Shown one piece after another: positions 24,746 through 36,900 of a stretch of DNA of 64,000 nucleotides. The stretch is from Puccinia triticina (taxonomy: Eukaryota > Basidiomycota > Pucciniomycetes > Pucciniales > Pucciniaceae): the NCBI RefSeq assembly GCF_026914185.1, contig NC_070563.1, positions 5,973,001-6,037,000 of the forward strand. The letters run 5' to 3'. The translations under genes and the position numbers were made by a program. The notes below the pieces were generated by a model. It did not search any database and had not been told where the DNA came from. It was given only the letters and a program-made list of their open reading frames with translations. Numbering within the stretch: the first letter of the stretch is position 1; every line of letters starts with the position of its first letter.

Positions 24746-27700
24746 TCACTCGGTGGCCGGCGGCGCGAGAGCCGCGCTCCTAGAAGCCCCGGGAGGCGCA
24801 GCCATGAGCGGGCGGTCTCGGGCGTGGAGGGGCAGGGCAGGGGGGCTTACTTGGATGGGAGGCCGGCGGGAGGAGAGGGCGGCGGATTGGTGGTCGCGAT
24901 TATATGAGCATGAGGTGAAGGAGCACGAGCGTTGTCGGAGGAGGTGGGCGGCTGGGATCCAGCGGAGGTGTCTGGATCGCGGCCAGCCTGAGTCTCCTTC
25001 TCCTTCTGGCGTTGGAGGGCGTCGTCGGCGGCGGCGGAGGCGGGCATAGGCATCGGAGGAGGCGGGCCGGGCGGCGGGAGGGGCCGGATGCGGGAGTTCC
25101 TGCGGACCTTGTCGAGGACCTCGGCGGTGAGGGTCTGTCTGCGAGCGAGCGATACAGCACGGGCCTTGAGCAGGTCGAGCTGGAGAGACTTGGGGTGTCT
25201 GTGCTCAGCGGCGGAGTCGACGGAGGCGGCGGGCCGGCCGAAGTCGTCTCCGCCCCTTGGGGCAGCAGACTTAGTGATGAAGGAGCGGGAGGAGGGCCCA
25301 GTGGTGGCGGACAAGTAGCGGGCGAGGTCGGCCGAGGAGACGTTGTAGGGCGGGTCGTCGGGGCCGATGTCGTCGGGCAAGAGGACCGAGCTGCGGCCGC
25401 TGATGGACGCGCCCTTGGCGGTGCGGGGGGAGGGCAGATGAAAGAAGCCGGCGCCGAGGAGCGAGTTGCGCAGGTCGGAGACCGACGGGGCTGGGTGCAC
25501 GGTCGACAGACTGCCCGTCGGCGACGAGCGGTCGTGCAGCGCCGACAGCAGGCTCTTGCCCCGCTCCTGTCGCACCCCCGCCCGGCCCGCGCCGCAGGAC
25601 GAGGCCCACTCGCTCGTCGACGCTGCCGCAGAGGTCACCCGCGGCCGGACCCGGCCGCCGCTGAGCGAGCCCCGCCGACTGCCCCCACTCGCTGTCCATC
25701 CCGCTGCGGATCAAAAAACAGAAACCCGCGGTTAATACGACACGAAAACCCCCCGGATCGTGGCCCAGCTCACCTAGCGTGCGCGCCTCGAGAACCGTCC
25801 AACGGTGCGGAAGGAACTGGGCCTCGAGCCCCGCCCGGTCCGTCCCCGCCTTGAGCTGGACAAGGGGGCTCTGAGCGAGCTGTCCGGCCAGCACGTCCCA
25901 CTGGATCCGGCGGGGGAGGGTACGGGCGACCGGCACCGCGCCGAGCTCCCAGACCTTGCCGACGGTTGCCAAACACTCCAGCACGAAGGCCTTCTGCTCC
26001 CCGGGCTCGTCGGGAGAACGCCGGTCCGAGATCGCGTCGAGTTCGCGCAGCAAGGGCAGACAGGTGGCCAGGACGACGAACTCGCGATGGGCGAGGATCT
26101 CGAGCAGGCAAGCGAGCCACCCGGGGCCCGGGGCGGCGACGGAGGACGAGGGCCGGGCGGCCTCCGAGCCCAAGAGGGCACAGAACGCGTGCAGGAATGC
26201 GGCCAGCTGGCCGTCCGGCTCCTGGCGCCCCAGCGGGGGGGCTCGGAAGGCCTCGAAGCGGAGGTAGACGTGCAGGGCTTTGAAGAACGCGGCGCGCGAG
26301 GGCGGGTGGGACAGCCTTTCGAGCAGCGGCAGGGCGTCTTTCATGAGCAGGAGCGAGACGGGCAGCCGGGCTTGGCGGCGGTCCGGCGAGGGAAGGGCCG
26401 TAGTGTTAGCGTTGGTGAGGATGCGTTCGAGACATTCGAACAACGGCTGCGCCGCGACCGCCGGGCCGTCCTTCTCCGACGGGTCGGCCTCGACGGATGG
26501 ACCGAGGAGGGCGGAGATCTGGGCGAGGACGTGCTTGCACATGTCGTTGATCTGCGCATCGTAGAACTCCCTCCGGGCCAGCCCGCCCACGCCGTCGACC
26601 AGCAGGCCGGACAACAGGGCCTGCGCTGCGGTTGGGCCGCTGGGGTCAAGGACGAGTGTGGAGTGCAGCAGTCGGAGGAGCTGGTGGATGAGCGTGAGCG
26701 TATTGAGCAGCTGGATGGTACCCGTGAGCGGGTCGGAGAGCATCGCGGCCAGCATGCCCGCCAGGACGGTCATTCTCTGCAGGTGCTGTTGCTTGGACTT
26801 TGGTTTGTGGGGCTGCTTAGAGTCGAGCAGGGTGAGCCGATCGACGACGAGCTCGATCACACTTGCGCGATACTTGGGCGTCGTCCAGCGCAGCAGCGCG
26901 GGCCCGAGCCATCCATAGTAGTCCGACGAGGGAGGAGTGGCGATGGAGGCCTCGAGCTGGATGAGGATCTCGGTGAGGCAGATCTCGAAGTGGGCGAGGG
27001 TGGACAGCTGGGTGCTGAGCAGGAAGTGCAGGGCTGTGGTGGATAAGAGGACGAGGTGGAGTTCGGTTGCGGGGGAGACTGCGGGCGGGGAGAGGGGGGT
27101 GATGGCTGCTTGGAGGGCGCTGAGCTGGGCGAGCAGCTCCCCGTCGTCGGGCGGCGCCGGAGGGCAGCTCGGACAGGCCTGATGACTAGTAAGAACGCAA
27201 GTCAACATACGAGATGTGTGTTTCAAAAAAAAAAAAAAACCGGGAAGACTCACATGAGCGTGATGAGCTCGTCTGGGGGCCGCTGGGGGCTTGGGAGGAT
27301 GGAGGAGACGAGGCCGGGGATGATCATGCGGATCTGTCGGTCGAAGGAAGGAGTGGAGTAGAGGCCGGGGGCAGTGAGTGAGCTAGCGAGGGCGATGAGG
27401 GCCAGACATCTCGCGCTGTGTGGCCGAGGGAGTGATGAGAACGGTGGTCAACGGGAGAGAGAGGATAGGGGAGGGTGACTGACGGCTTGGGGGGGTCGGG
27501 GCTGGGGGGGTGGGTGATCGGGGGGGTCTGGATGGCGACGGAGGCGAACTTGGCGAGGAAGAAGAGGTGGTTGCGGGCCTGCTGGTCGTCCTGCAGACAG
27601 TCTGGTCTGATCGCCTCGGCGTAGGTCGAGAAGAGCTCGATGGTGGTCCGGGTGATGTCGAGGTCGTGGGCGACCCAGTCGGAGCCGAAGTACCCGGAGG

Positions 27701-28193
27701 CTTCTGAGGCTTTTTCCGGGGTTTCCGGGTGGTGGGTGGTGGTGGTGGTGGGAGGGAGGGGCTCGGAGGAGAAGGCCTGGTTGAAGAGGCCGAGGCCGAT
27801 GGCGATGATGGTGGCGAGGTGGGGTGCGAGGATGGCGGGGTTGATGCGTGGGTTGTGGATGAGGTGGGTGAAGATCTTGATGGTGCAGATGAGCCCGGGC
27901 TTGGAGTGGCGGTAGACGGAGAGGGATGCGGTGAAGGAGGAGGGCAAGGCCTGGGACTGGGCGTAGGAGATCAGGTAGCTGGTGATCTTGTGGATCTTGT
28001 GTGGCCTGGTTGCGCAGTAGTAGATCAGCTTGCTCAGTGCGTTCGGGTCGGGTGCGATGGCGGCGAGGGTCTTGTTCTTGACGGCGACTGGGTAGCAGGC
28101 ATTGACCCTGGAGGGGGAATGGTGGTCAGCAAGGAGCTACATGCATAGTTGTTGGGATGTGACGCACAGTTTCTTGTGGTTTGAGGTTATCAT
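24746..28193 (-). CDS. EFR3: EFR3-like plasma-membrane scaffold for PI4-kinase
   Basis: Efr3 anchors the Ypp1-Stt4 phosphatidylinositol 4-kinase complex at the plasma membrane. Exons: 28193-28168, 28107-27484, 27415-27254, 27185-25774 and 25703-24847, with introns opening GTGCGT, GTCAGT, GTGAGT and GTGAGC. Joined, they give 1026 residues in frame. The ATG at 28193 yields MITSNHKKL, running on into VNACYP and LIYYCATRPHKIHKI, the conserved Efr3 N-terminus (yeast has KHQKLVNQCYP at the same distance from Met). The following helical-repeat region (FFLAKFASVAIQTPP, then ARCLALIALASS and RQIRMIIPGLVSSIL) fits the family; the C-terminus is disordered and Pro/Ser-rich. The last codons AAG TAA coincide with a good donor (AA/GTAAGC); splicing to 24779 would give a sixth exon ending at 24746 and 1036 residues. 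Coding GC is very high, unlike most of the window. It appears intact. Confidence 0.88.
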
Positions 28194-29341
28194 TGCGCCG
28201 GTTATCGTTCGATGGCCCGATGTTCGTTGTTCCTCTTGTCCGGATGTTCGTTGTTCGTTGTTCGTTGTTTGTGTTTCGTTGATGGTGATGGTGATGTGGT
28301 TGTTGTTGGTCGTTGCTGGTCGTGGTGGTTTGTGCTGGGGATGGTCAACAGGCGCACCCCCTGCACTCCTGCCGATCCCACCCGCCCTCGGCTGCCCGGC
28401 ACCGGAGAGAGGGGGAAAGCGGCCTCTTCTTCCGTGCTCGGCCTGCACCATGCTGGGATCTGGCTGCTGGCTGCGACGATGAAGCGAAGAAAGCCAGCTT
28501 CCAGTTACAGTCGAATACAGCTGGGTAAAGCCCTGCTCAGAAGAAAACGCACCAGCTGGCTCCACAGAACCCAAGACCACCACAGCCCAAGTTTCCCCAC
28601 AAAAGCGCACAATCGGCCGATTCAGCTTCTCAGCTCAAACTAATCATGTCTTGTTGCCGGGAGTGCAACGGGAGGGACAAGTGGGATGCAGTCAGGAGGG
28701 CGGCCGACCGGACGCCAGCAGGGCCCCGCAGTAGTCGGACGCCCTGATGCCGCCGTAGGGCCACACGCCGCCAGGGCGTCCTCCATGAATGGCGCACCTA
28801 GGTCAGCCCAGATGGGCGCCAACCCAACCGAGGCGCAGGGGGAGCGACCTCAGTGCGCCATGGCTGGATTTCCGTGTCACTGTTACTGCGTGAGCACGCA
28901 AGCGGAGCGGGGAGCCCGGGGGGACTCACGTGTCGCGGACATTTGGCTCGGCTTGCCTACGGCGAGGCTTGGTAGCCCTTAAGGTGTGGATTTCAAATGT
29001 TTTACTATTTCGGCTATGGTAGTGTCTAGAAGCCTAGGCTAACCCGGAAGAGCGTTTATGCTGCTTCCCAAGCTAGCCGAGTGAGGGTCGGGGGTAAGGT
29101 GCCTCACTCCGGAAGACGTGCACAGGACGTCAGCTTGACCTCGAGACGAGGGAGAAGCTGCGCCGCTCGGCTTCGTGTGGGAGGGAGAGGAAACCTTTAC
29201 AAAAACAAATGATCTCGCCACAGGGCGAGGGGGGTACGACCTCAGACCCAATTCTCGAGTGAGTTCGAGCCTCAGGGAGTTCCCATATCAATTGATTTCA
29301 TTTTCCTGACGGGGTAGTTATGGTAGGAGTTCTATGTATGT
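28194..29341. other. EFR3 upstream region and 3' flank of the DIRS-order element
   Basis: 28210-28320 on the plus strand has TTCGTTG and GGTGAT/GTTGTT microsatellite-like runs in the EFR3 promoter or 5' untranslated region. 28640-29341 is GC-rich and should contain the 3' terminal repeats of the retroelement, which I could not resolve. Confidence 0.4.
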
Positions 29342-30424
29342 TTAGCGATTTAAGACAGGGGGTGTGGCAGCCCAACAACGGTCTAAATCTTCCATTAGCG
29401 ATATCGCGTCGCTTTTCTCCTGCGGGGTGTAGGGTCGGATGTATAGCTTATAGCACTCCGACACCCACCTTCCTAGGCGGCAGATGTCCGTGACGTTTAC
29501 GCCCATTGCGTTCCGGAGAGACGCGCCCCCGACTCGGAAGGAATGCCCGGAGATTCCGTGGTAGTCACCGCTTTTCCAGACGCTTGTGAGAATTTTGGTG
29601 ACGTTGCTCTTTGTGAGGTGCCGGCGGTTGCCTGTGGGGTCAAAGTAACCGAACAGTGAGGATTGGTGTCCTTTTGATTCCTCGATTCGGCGCTTGACAG
29701 CCTCAACAGGACAGAGGGCGTTATTGAGGGCTTTCAGGTCGATGTGTTGAACCTCGCCTGGTTTGCAAGTTTTAGCATATCGCAATGCAAGCTTTATTTT
29801 CATCTTTCCGGCTGCGGAGACGAATTTCACGTCGGATGTGAGGAGCGAGGTAGCGTGGTCTAGCGGTCCCGAGTCTCTATTGTAAGTAAGTTCACCCAGC
29901 CTAGCCATTCCCCAGAACGCGGTGATCGCGAGGTCTAGGACTGCTTGCTCCATTGGTCCTTTATGCTGAAGTTGCTCGGCCAAGAAGAGGAGATGTTTAA
30001 GGTGAACGGCTCCCTTCTTTGGTTTCGCCGCAAGCGAGGCGTCGGCCCTAGCAGAGGATCGCAATAGGATTTTCACAGTCTTATTCATGGATTCCGGGTA
30101 ACGCGTGCGGTGGTATAGGTGCCACACCTTGATCCCGTTCAGATATTTCTCGAGGGTGCTCGCGGCGATGGCCTGCGTCTTGTTCTTTCCTTCATCCCTC
30201 CCAGCCCAGAAGCAGAAGTCGTAGACATCGTCTTCTGTGATTGGTAACCGGTATTCCTCAATTCCTTGTGCCGCTTTGAAGCGGGAGAATTTTTTGACGG
30301 CGGTGTTGAGCGTGAGGAGTGAGTTTAACTTATAACTCCTGAGAAAATAGAGGTTTTGTGGCGTGGGAGTTTTCTCGACAGACCCGTCCCGAAGGAAGGG
30401 TTTGATTTTGTCGAGTGGGAGCAT
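29342..30424 (-). CDS. Tyrosine recombinase of a DIRS-order retroelement
   Basis: A 360-residue phage-integrase-type recombinase that would integrate a circular cDNA without a DDE integrase. Catalytic residues are visible: R175 in MARLGEL, H294 and R297 in GHSFR, W320 in GRW, and a nucleophile at Y325 or Y328 in SECYKLYIRPY. An N-terminal SAM-like core-binding segment includes STLEKYLNGIKVWHLYHRTR. The ATG at 30424 is 172 bp downstream of the RT-RNase H stop on the same strand, the Gag-RT-RH-YR order expected of DIRS or Ngaro elements. The frame is uninterrupted, unlike the Gag and RT frames upstream. Expression may come from the same transcript or by splicing. Confidence 0.9.
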   Translation of the reverse strand: MLPLDKIKPFLRDGSVEKTPTPQNLYFLRSYKLNSLLTLNTAVKKFSRFKAAQGIEEYRLPITEDDVYDFCFWAGRDEGKNKTQAIAASTLEKYLNGIKVWHLYHRTRYPESMNKTVKILLRSSARADASLAAKPKKGAVHLKHLLFLAEQLQHKGPMEQAVLDLAITAFWGMARLGELTYNRDSGPLDHATSLLTSDVKFVSAAGKMKIKLALRYAKTCKPGEVQHIDLKALNNALCPVEAVKRRIEESKGHQSSLFGYFDPTGNRRHLTKSNVTKILTSVWKSGDYHGISGHSFRVGGASLRNAMGVNVTDICRLGRWVSECYKLYIRPYTPQEKSDAISLMEDLDRCWAATPPVLNR

Positions 30425-30596
30425 TGCTCAGTGGGGGACGGGACACCTTGCACTCAATTTTCAGGGAAGGGATCATAGATTGCTTTATACGCATCAGGAC
30501 CGGCATGCGGAACACAAAAACGGCAGAAAAACATGTGAAACAAAAGGACAAGGGGGAGCCTAGCAAGTGTTTTGCTTCATTGGACCCGGACAGTGC

Positions 30597-32349
30597 TTAG
30601 TACAATACCTGGAACATGTATCGTTCCAAATCAGCTGGAAGATGGATGGGGACCACGCGGTGCCACTCGTGTCCGTCTTGCACTCCTCTGGAGAGCGCGT
30701 CAGCCTTGTTTTCCGCAGAGGTAACTCGCCTCGCTTCAATGTCGACTTGTAGTCTGACCAGGGCATCTTGAATGGCTTTCCATTCTTCGTTGACCCATTT
30801 GTCTTTAGATTTGCGTTTGCGTATGGCGCCTTCAGTCGTGGTGTTATCAGTCCAGACTATAAAGGTTTTGCCTTGCCTGATGCCGAGCGATTCTAACATC
30901 AATAAGCCTAATCGGATAGCCACGGTTTCCAGCCAGGCGATACCTCTCTCTTGGTTTGTTAGCTCTTTCCAGTCTTGCACCAATTGAAATTGGGCCCATT
31001 GACGGCCTATCATCACTCCGATGCCGAAGCCTGTCGAAGCGTCACCCACCCACCCGATTTCGGTTGGAGCGGGATTTGGGATTAGCCGAGTTTCCGTAAA
31101 AGTGACGAGAGTATGGAACCAACGGTCCAGGTCGTCTTTTACGTTGTCGGGGAGCGTGCGCAGAGCGGACTTTGTTACCCAGCTTTTGAGCCAGCGGTAG
31201 AGACTACATAAGTAGCACCTGAGTTGGGGTAGTAGGTAGGACACGTGGTTAAGGCGTCCTACCATGACTTTGACGTGGTTATAGGAGAGCAAGCGCTGAT
31301 TCAAGAACTGCTTGATTTGATCGACTCTTTCGAATAGTTTCCCTTGAGGCAGCCGGACGGTCTTGTCGACCCCGTTCCACACAAAGCCTATATATTTTTG
31401 TTCCGGCCCAAACGCCGAGAACTTTTCGTCGTTTGTCTTGACACCCAGGGTACCCGAAAGGGCAACAATGTCATCCATTTCCGTGGAGGAGTCGACGTCC
31501 CTCACGAAGAGGTTGTCATCAACCCAACGGAAGATAGCAACTAAGTCAAACCGATCCAACATGATCTGTTTCCAAGCGTTGGCGGGTCTTCCAAACAAGC
31601 CGCAGCCTGCCACACCACCAAAAGTGATTCTGGTGTCTAAAAGAAGATCACCATCGAAATTTTTCACCATTAAATAGGGCCACTGGTTCATGGCCGTTGG
31701 GATTTGGCGATACGCCTTTTCCCAGTCGAAGATTGCCAAGAAACACGGCTTCTCTCCTCGGCGCAAGAAGCTTGAGACAATATTAAAGTCGTCCCATGTG
31801 GTGGCGAAGTCATCCGGGTTCACAAAGGAATTGACCAAGGGGGTCTCCGGCCTAGAGTGTGGGTAGGATAGGTCGTTTGTGGGACGCAGTGAGCTGTCAC
31901 CGTTGGTCACCGCACCAAGCGGGTTGGACCTGAAAAAGCCGAAATGTTTCGCTACTTCGGAGTGTTTAAACGGGCCAAACATGCGTCCGCTTAGTAACTC
32001 CTTCTGGAGTTTTTCCTCAATGATGTCTTTCACTTCCCAAGCCGAAGCGTGGTTGTCCGGGGTGAAGAAGCTCCTATTGGGACCCAATGAATGAACTGGT
32101 ATCCCTTGGTGGAAACCATTTCTAAAACCATCAAGTACATCGTTGAACTCGGGCAGGAGGTCCGCTCAAACGAGTGCAGCCTCCCAGGCCTCGATGTTCA
32201 TCTCGCAGGAGACCTGTGTGGGCCAGTAAGGAAGTGGGGCCGCTTGGGCTTTGAGGCTGAGGGGAGCTACCCCAATTTCGCTCTCCGGACCCTCTGGACC
32301 ACTTAGGGGCGAATTGAGGGCCGTGCATAGGGTCTCTTCAGGGCATTCA
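30597..32349 (-). pseudogene. Reverse transcriptase-RNase H of the DIRS-order element
   Basis: The frame holds an RT of the DIRS/Ngaro type (FLAIFDWEKAYRQIP, then the active-site block FRWVDDNLF, with WVDD in place of YxDD, then YIGFVWNG). An RNase H follows (IGWVGDAST, IAWLETVAIRLG, IVWTDNTTTEG, ENKADALSRG), and the stop is at 30597. Codons 5' of 32087 continue in frame (EFNDVLDGFRNGF) after an in-frame TGA at 32168-32166 preceded by T. An acceptor (TTTGTTTAG) at 32352-32350 joins this exon in frame to the Gag exon ending at 32564. The call is firm; function is broken by the stop. Confidence 0.88.
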
Positions 32350-32559
32350 CTAAACAAAATGTGGGAACATTTATTTCATTGGTCAGAAACAACCAGGTCA
32401 AGCTTCAACACAGAGTGAGGATAAGAACAGGGAAAATTTCGTTTTTTTTTTTTTTTTTTTTTTTTAACAGGTTATCGAGGGTAGCTCAATCAAAGGGAAA
32501 GAGTGAAAATCGTGGACTAAAGCTGTTGGAGATGTAAAAAGGAAAAGAAAGAATTGGGC

Positions 32560-33445
32560 CTACTGGGCGGCTTTCCCGTTCCCTTGGCCGCTCTGTTTCG
32601 CAGCATGGTTGGGGTCAAAATTGTTGCCCTTGTAGCCACTACCTTTTGGGGCTCAGCCACCCGTAGGTTTTGCAGGGAGACCCGAGGGACCTGAGGTACT
32701 AGCAACAGTCGAGGCCTTGGCTACCGCTTGTTTCTTTTCGGTTTTTGGGGCACCTGTGGTAGGGTCCCAATGAGCCCGAGTTCCGTTCTCCGCATATGGG
32801 TTGTCCGTGAAGTCAAGCTCGTCAAATTTCCTAGCTGTCGCATAGCAAGAGTGGGCAATTTTGATCCGGAAGACAGAGATGTTTGCCACGGATTGGGAAC
32901 CGTCTGCCAAGGCAACGCGATGTGCAAATGCGTTGGTTCGGACTTGAATGTCGTAACGGAGGGCAACCATGAAGCCATCCTCAGCTAGAATCGTGTCCGC
33001 GTTTGCTTTGTGAGCAAGCAGCCAGTTGGCTATACGCTTAAAGTTGTATTTGACTTTAAGAGTGTTATAAAAGTTTTGGTGGTTTGAGGTCCAATCACTG
33101 AATGATTGGGTCCACTCTGACGGGTAAGGGTACTCAGTGTAGCGGTTACGATTGGAGGACGAGTCTTCGAACTTTGATTGCTTCTCTGCGTAGTAGAGAA
33201 TCGCACGGTTCTTCCAAGCTTTATTAAAAATGGTCAGGGGAATAGGTCCCTTGAGTTCTCTGATGTTCTTGTCAAAGTAGGGGGTGAAACCCATCTCGTC
33301 ATGACGGGGCACCGCTTCAGTCAAGAATTGAATGTCACCGACAACAGATTCACCGTCGGATTGATTATCCTCTTCCTCATGATATTTGGGGATGAGAGTG
33401 TATTTGGCGTAAGGGTCAGGGTTGACCGGTTTCTTGGGACGCAAC
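32560..33445 (-). pseudogene. Gag-like protein of the DIRS-order element, 3' part
   Basis: This continues the Gag frame interrupted by the copia insertion: LRPKKPVNPDPYAKYTLIPK onward, with a conserved helical segment (FNKAWKNRAILYYAEKQSKF, WTQSFSDWTSNHQNFYNTLK). A TGA at 32655-32653 (the only one of the twelve not preceded by T) interrupts it; 31 further codons run to a TAG at 32562-32560. That TAG overlaps a donor-like CA/GTAGGC, so splicing to 32349 would fuse Gag to RT in frame. The Gag assignment rests on position and composition rather than a recognised motif. Confidence 0.65.
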
Positions 33446-33795
33446 TGATGAGAGAAACTAGGCTGAGAGCTGAGAGCAGCAGGCACGGAGTGGGATGGTG
33501 TTCGAGGATCGTGGAAGGATGATATTTCATGTCAGACTGGAAACAACAAAAGGAAAAAGAAAGAAACAGAGAAACAAGATGAGAGGAGTGAGAAGAAGAG
33601 ATAACCTACCTGAGAGCAGCAGGCACGGAGTGGGATGGTGTTCAAGGATCGTGGAAGGATGAGAGAGGAATCCTTCCACGTCTGCTGCCTCAGGTAGTCT
33701 ACATACAACCTGTAACATAGGAGTGAAATGTGACAAAAGAGATGACATGTGAGAAGCAGAGAAAAGAAAACAAAACCTGAGTTCATAACTCAACA
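33446..33795 (-). repeat. Copia 3' LTR
   Basis: 350 bp, ends TG...CA. It contains an internal direct repeat of about 50 bp (GCAGGCACGGAGTGGGATGG at about 33480 and again at about 33618). A frame of 84 codons inside it is chance. Confidence 0.97.
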
Positions 33796-33804
33796 CCCCC
33801 CCTT
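33796..33804 (-). other. Copia polypurine tract
   Basis: On the minus strand AAGGGGGGG immediately precedes the 3' LTR, the expected plus-strand primer site. Confidence 0.85.
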
Positions 33805-33971
33805 GCTGACCACATGGAATGAAAGCAGAAGAAAAGAAATGACAAAAGGAAAGAAAGAAAGAAAGAAGAAGGAAAGGACAGGAAACAGGGGAATGCAGAA
33901 GGGTTTCAGGAGGGATATGGGAAAGGAAGTTGGGAATTAGACGGAGAGAGAGAAGGAAAGAGAATTTTTTT

Positions 33972-36900
33972 TTATTTGACAATACCAAACATGAGCCAAT
34001 GTTTTTCCAGGGCAACGCAAGACAAAGGCTTGGTGAGCATGTCTGCCAACATGTCTTTGGTCGATACATGCAGGAGGGAGAGTTCCGAGTCTCAAACGCA
34101 TTCTCTGATGAAGTGGTACCTTGCATGTATATGCTTGGTGCGGGCATGATGTTCTGGATTTTTGGCAAGGGCCTCCGCTCCTTTGTTGTCAACGTGTAGG
34201 GGGATTGGAGTGTTGGGTCGAAGGTGGAGTTCGGTCAGGAGATGTCGAAGCCACATACCCTCTTTGCAAGAATCCGACAGCGCTTTGTACTCGGCCTCGG
34301 TGCTGGATAGCGAGACAGTTGCTTGTTTTTGCGACTTCCAGGAAATGGCGCCGTCGCCAATGCAATAGGTGTATGCGGATGTTGATCGTCTGTCGTCTCG
34401 ATCTTCCGCCCAGTCCAAATCTGAGTATCCGGAGCAAGTAAGAGGTCCGCCGAGTCGAAGCTTGAGGTCTTTCGTGGTGACCAGATAGTTGAGAACACGA
34501 AGTCCCGCCTGCCAGTGGGCTTCTGAAGGGTCCCGCAGATGCTGAGATAGTCTGTTTACCGCAAAGGAAATATCAGGTCGGGTGCATTGAGATACCCATA
34601 GCAGTGAGTCAATGAGTTGGGGGTATGGTCCTGAGGATGTAGGGTCCAAGGGATGACGGCGACTGAGATTCTTGAAGTTTGAATCCGTGGGAGTGGGTAC
34701 GGGAACATGTTTGTTGTCTAGGAAGCGGGAACAGAGATCAGAAATATAATGAGATTGACTGAGAAAAACCAAACGTCCAGGTATGTCTCTTGTGATCTTG
34801 AGTGATAGAAAATGATTCAGTTCTTCATCGGCACCAATCTTGAAGCGTTTTCCAATTGACTGAATGATGGAATAAACTATCTTTGGTTCACCAACAATCG
34901 CCAGATCATCCACATGCGTTGTAAGGGCGCCGACTAGTTTACCTGCCGAGATTTTGAAGTAGAGGGTAGGGTCGTAGGTTGAGTTTGACCAACCAATGTC
35001 AAGGAGAGCTTTGTGTAGCTCCAAGTTCCATTGCCTTGGAGATTGTTTAAGACCGTAGAGAGACCGATTTACCTCGCATACCCAGTCGGGGTGCAGGGGG
35101 TCTTCAAAACCCGGTGGTTGTTCCATATATACAGGGGAATTGAGGTGACCATTCAGAAACACCGTTTTGAAGTCTACTTGGCGGCCCTTCCAGTTGCGGT
35201 TGGCCAAGAGGCTGAAAATGAGTCGAAGGGTCTCGAGTCGAAGTGTGGGGGAGAATACTTTGTCATAATCAAGCCCTTGGATTTGCGAGTAGCCCATTGC
35301 CACCAGTCTGGCTTTGAGCTTTTGGATACTGTGATCAGGCCGTCGTTTAATCTTAAAGACCCATTTTGATTTAATTATTTTACGCTTTTCGGGCCGGGGT
35401 ACAAGCTTCCAGGTTTGCATGCCTAGAAGCGACGCGAATTCCTTGTCCGCAGCCTGAAGCCATCTGTGCTTGTTGGGGGATTTAAGCAATTGCTTCCATG
35501 TCTTAGGAGTGTCGATGTTGGGACTGGTGGAGGCACTCTTTGCCCAGTTCCCATAGCGTTGAGGGGCTTTGCGTTCGCGGGCGGAACGACGAGGCGGAGG
35601 GGAAGGAGACTTCACTTTAGGCGGAGGGGTGGAAGCACGCGGTGGAAGCAGTGGAAGTGAGATTACGGACGGCCCCAAATCCGGCGAGGAAGGGGTGGAC
35701 TTTGGAGAGTCAGGCTCGTCTGAGTCAGAGGGAATGGTGGCGGGTTCCCGGGGAGCATTTCCAGGTGCGTGGATTGACGCGGTCAAGCGGCGATCAAAGC
35801 ATGGTTTAAGCGGAATGTTGAGGGGTGGACCTGGAGAGGCTGGAAGAGTAGGGGAGCACTGATTTGAAGAGTATTGTAGGGGTGCCACCGGCGAATCCGA
35901 GCTAATCGGAGCCGGCGGAGAAGAAAGAGGATGTACCGGAGTGTCAGTTGTCGGTGGGGATAGCGGAGCAGGGACCTGCGAGGGTGTGGGAGGCTTACCA
36001 GCCGTCTGGGGTGCTGGATGAACGAGGGGAGCCGGTGCCAGAGAGGGTGTGGAAGGCACAGGAGGTGCCGGCCAAGAGATCTCCACTGTGATAGGAGAGG
36101 GGGGGGTGCTTAGTTGTGCACCATAAGGGAAGGTGCAATTGTCGAAAATAACATCTTGGGATTTGATTACGGACCTGTTCTCGAGATCCCAGAGCCGGAA
36201 ACCACCTCCATCGGAGATGTATGAGAGTAGGATAGAGGCTCGGCCCTTTTTGTCCAGCTTCTTTCGATTTGCTTCAGGTACTTTGTACCATGCGAGGCAA
36301 CCAAAAGGGTGAATGTAGGACAGATCAACAGGTTGGACACCGAGGATTGAGGTTGGTGTTTTAAATCCTGCTGGTGTATTGCAGGGATATGAGTTGTAGG
36401 CGAAGAGTGAATGACGCAGGGCATTGACCCAAAAGGATTTTGGCAGGTGGGCACTTATGAGCGAAGAGCAAATAAGGTTGCTGATGGTCTGATTCGTCCT
36501 TTCCGCCACGCCGTTCAGTTCAGGAGAGTGAGGGGGGCCCGGTTCGTGCTTGATCCCGGCTGACAAAAGATAAGAGGAAAACTCGTTTGAGACGTATTCA
36601 CCTCCGTTGTCGGAACGAAGAGCTAGGATCTTATGGACTCCAGATCTCTCAAATGTGGCTTGGAAGAGTTTGAAACAGGCAAAAGAATCACTCTTGTATT
36701 TCATAGGATAGACTACAAGATACTTGGAGTGATCGTCAATAAATGTAATGAAATATGAATAGCCCTCTCGAGATTTTACCTTGTATGAGCCCACGTCCGA
36801 GTGGATTAGTTGGCCAGGTGCTGTGGATCGGTAGGGCGAGCGGGACTTGAATGCTGTACGCGGCATCTTGGCTTGGACGCAAACAGGACAACGTTGAACA

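Noticed and set aside
25012..27046. Long plus-strand frames opposite EFR3
   Set aside because: High GC makes antisense frames open; EFR3 on the minus strand has conserved motifs and splice sites.
33532..33786. 84-codon frame in each LTR
   Set aside because: Lies within the LTR, no family resemblance, duplicated only because the LTR is.
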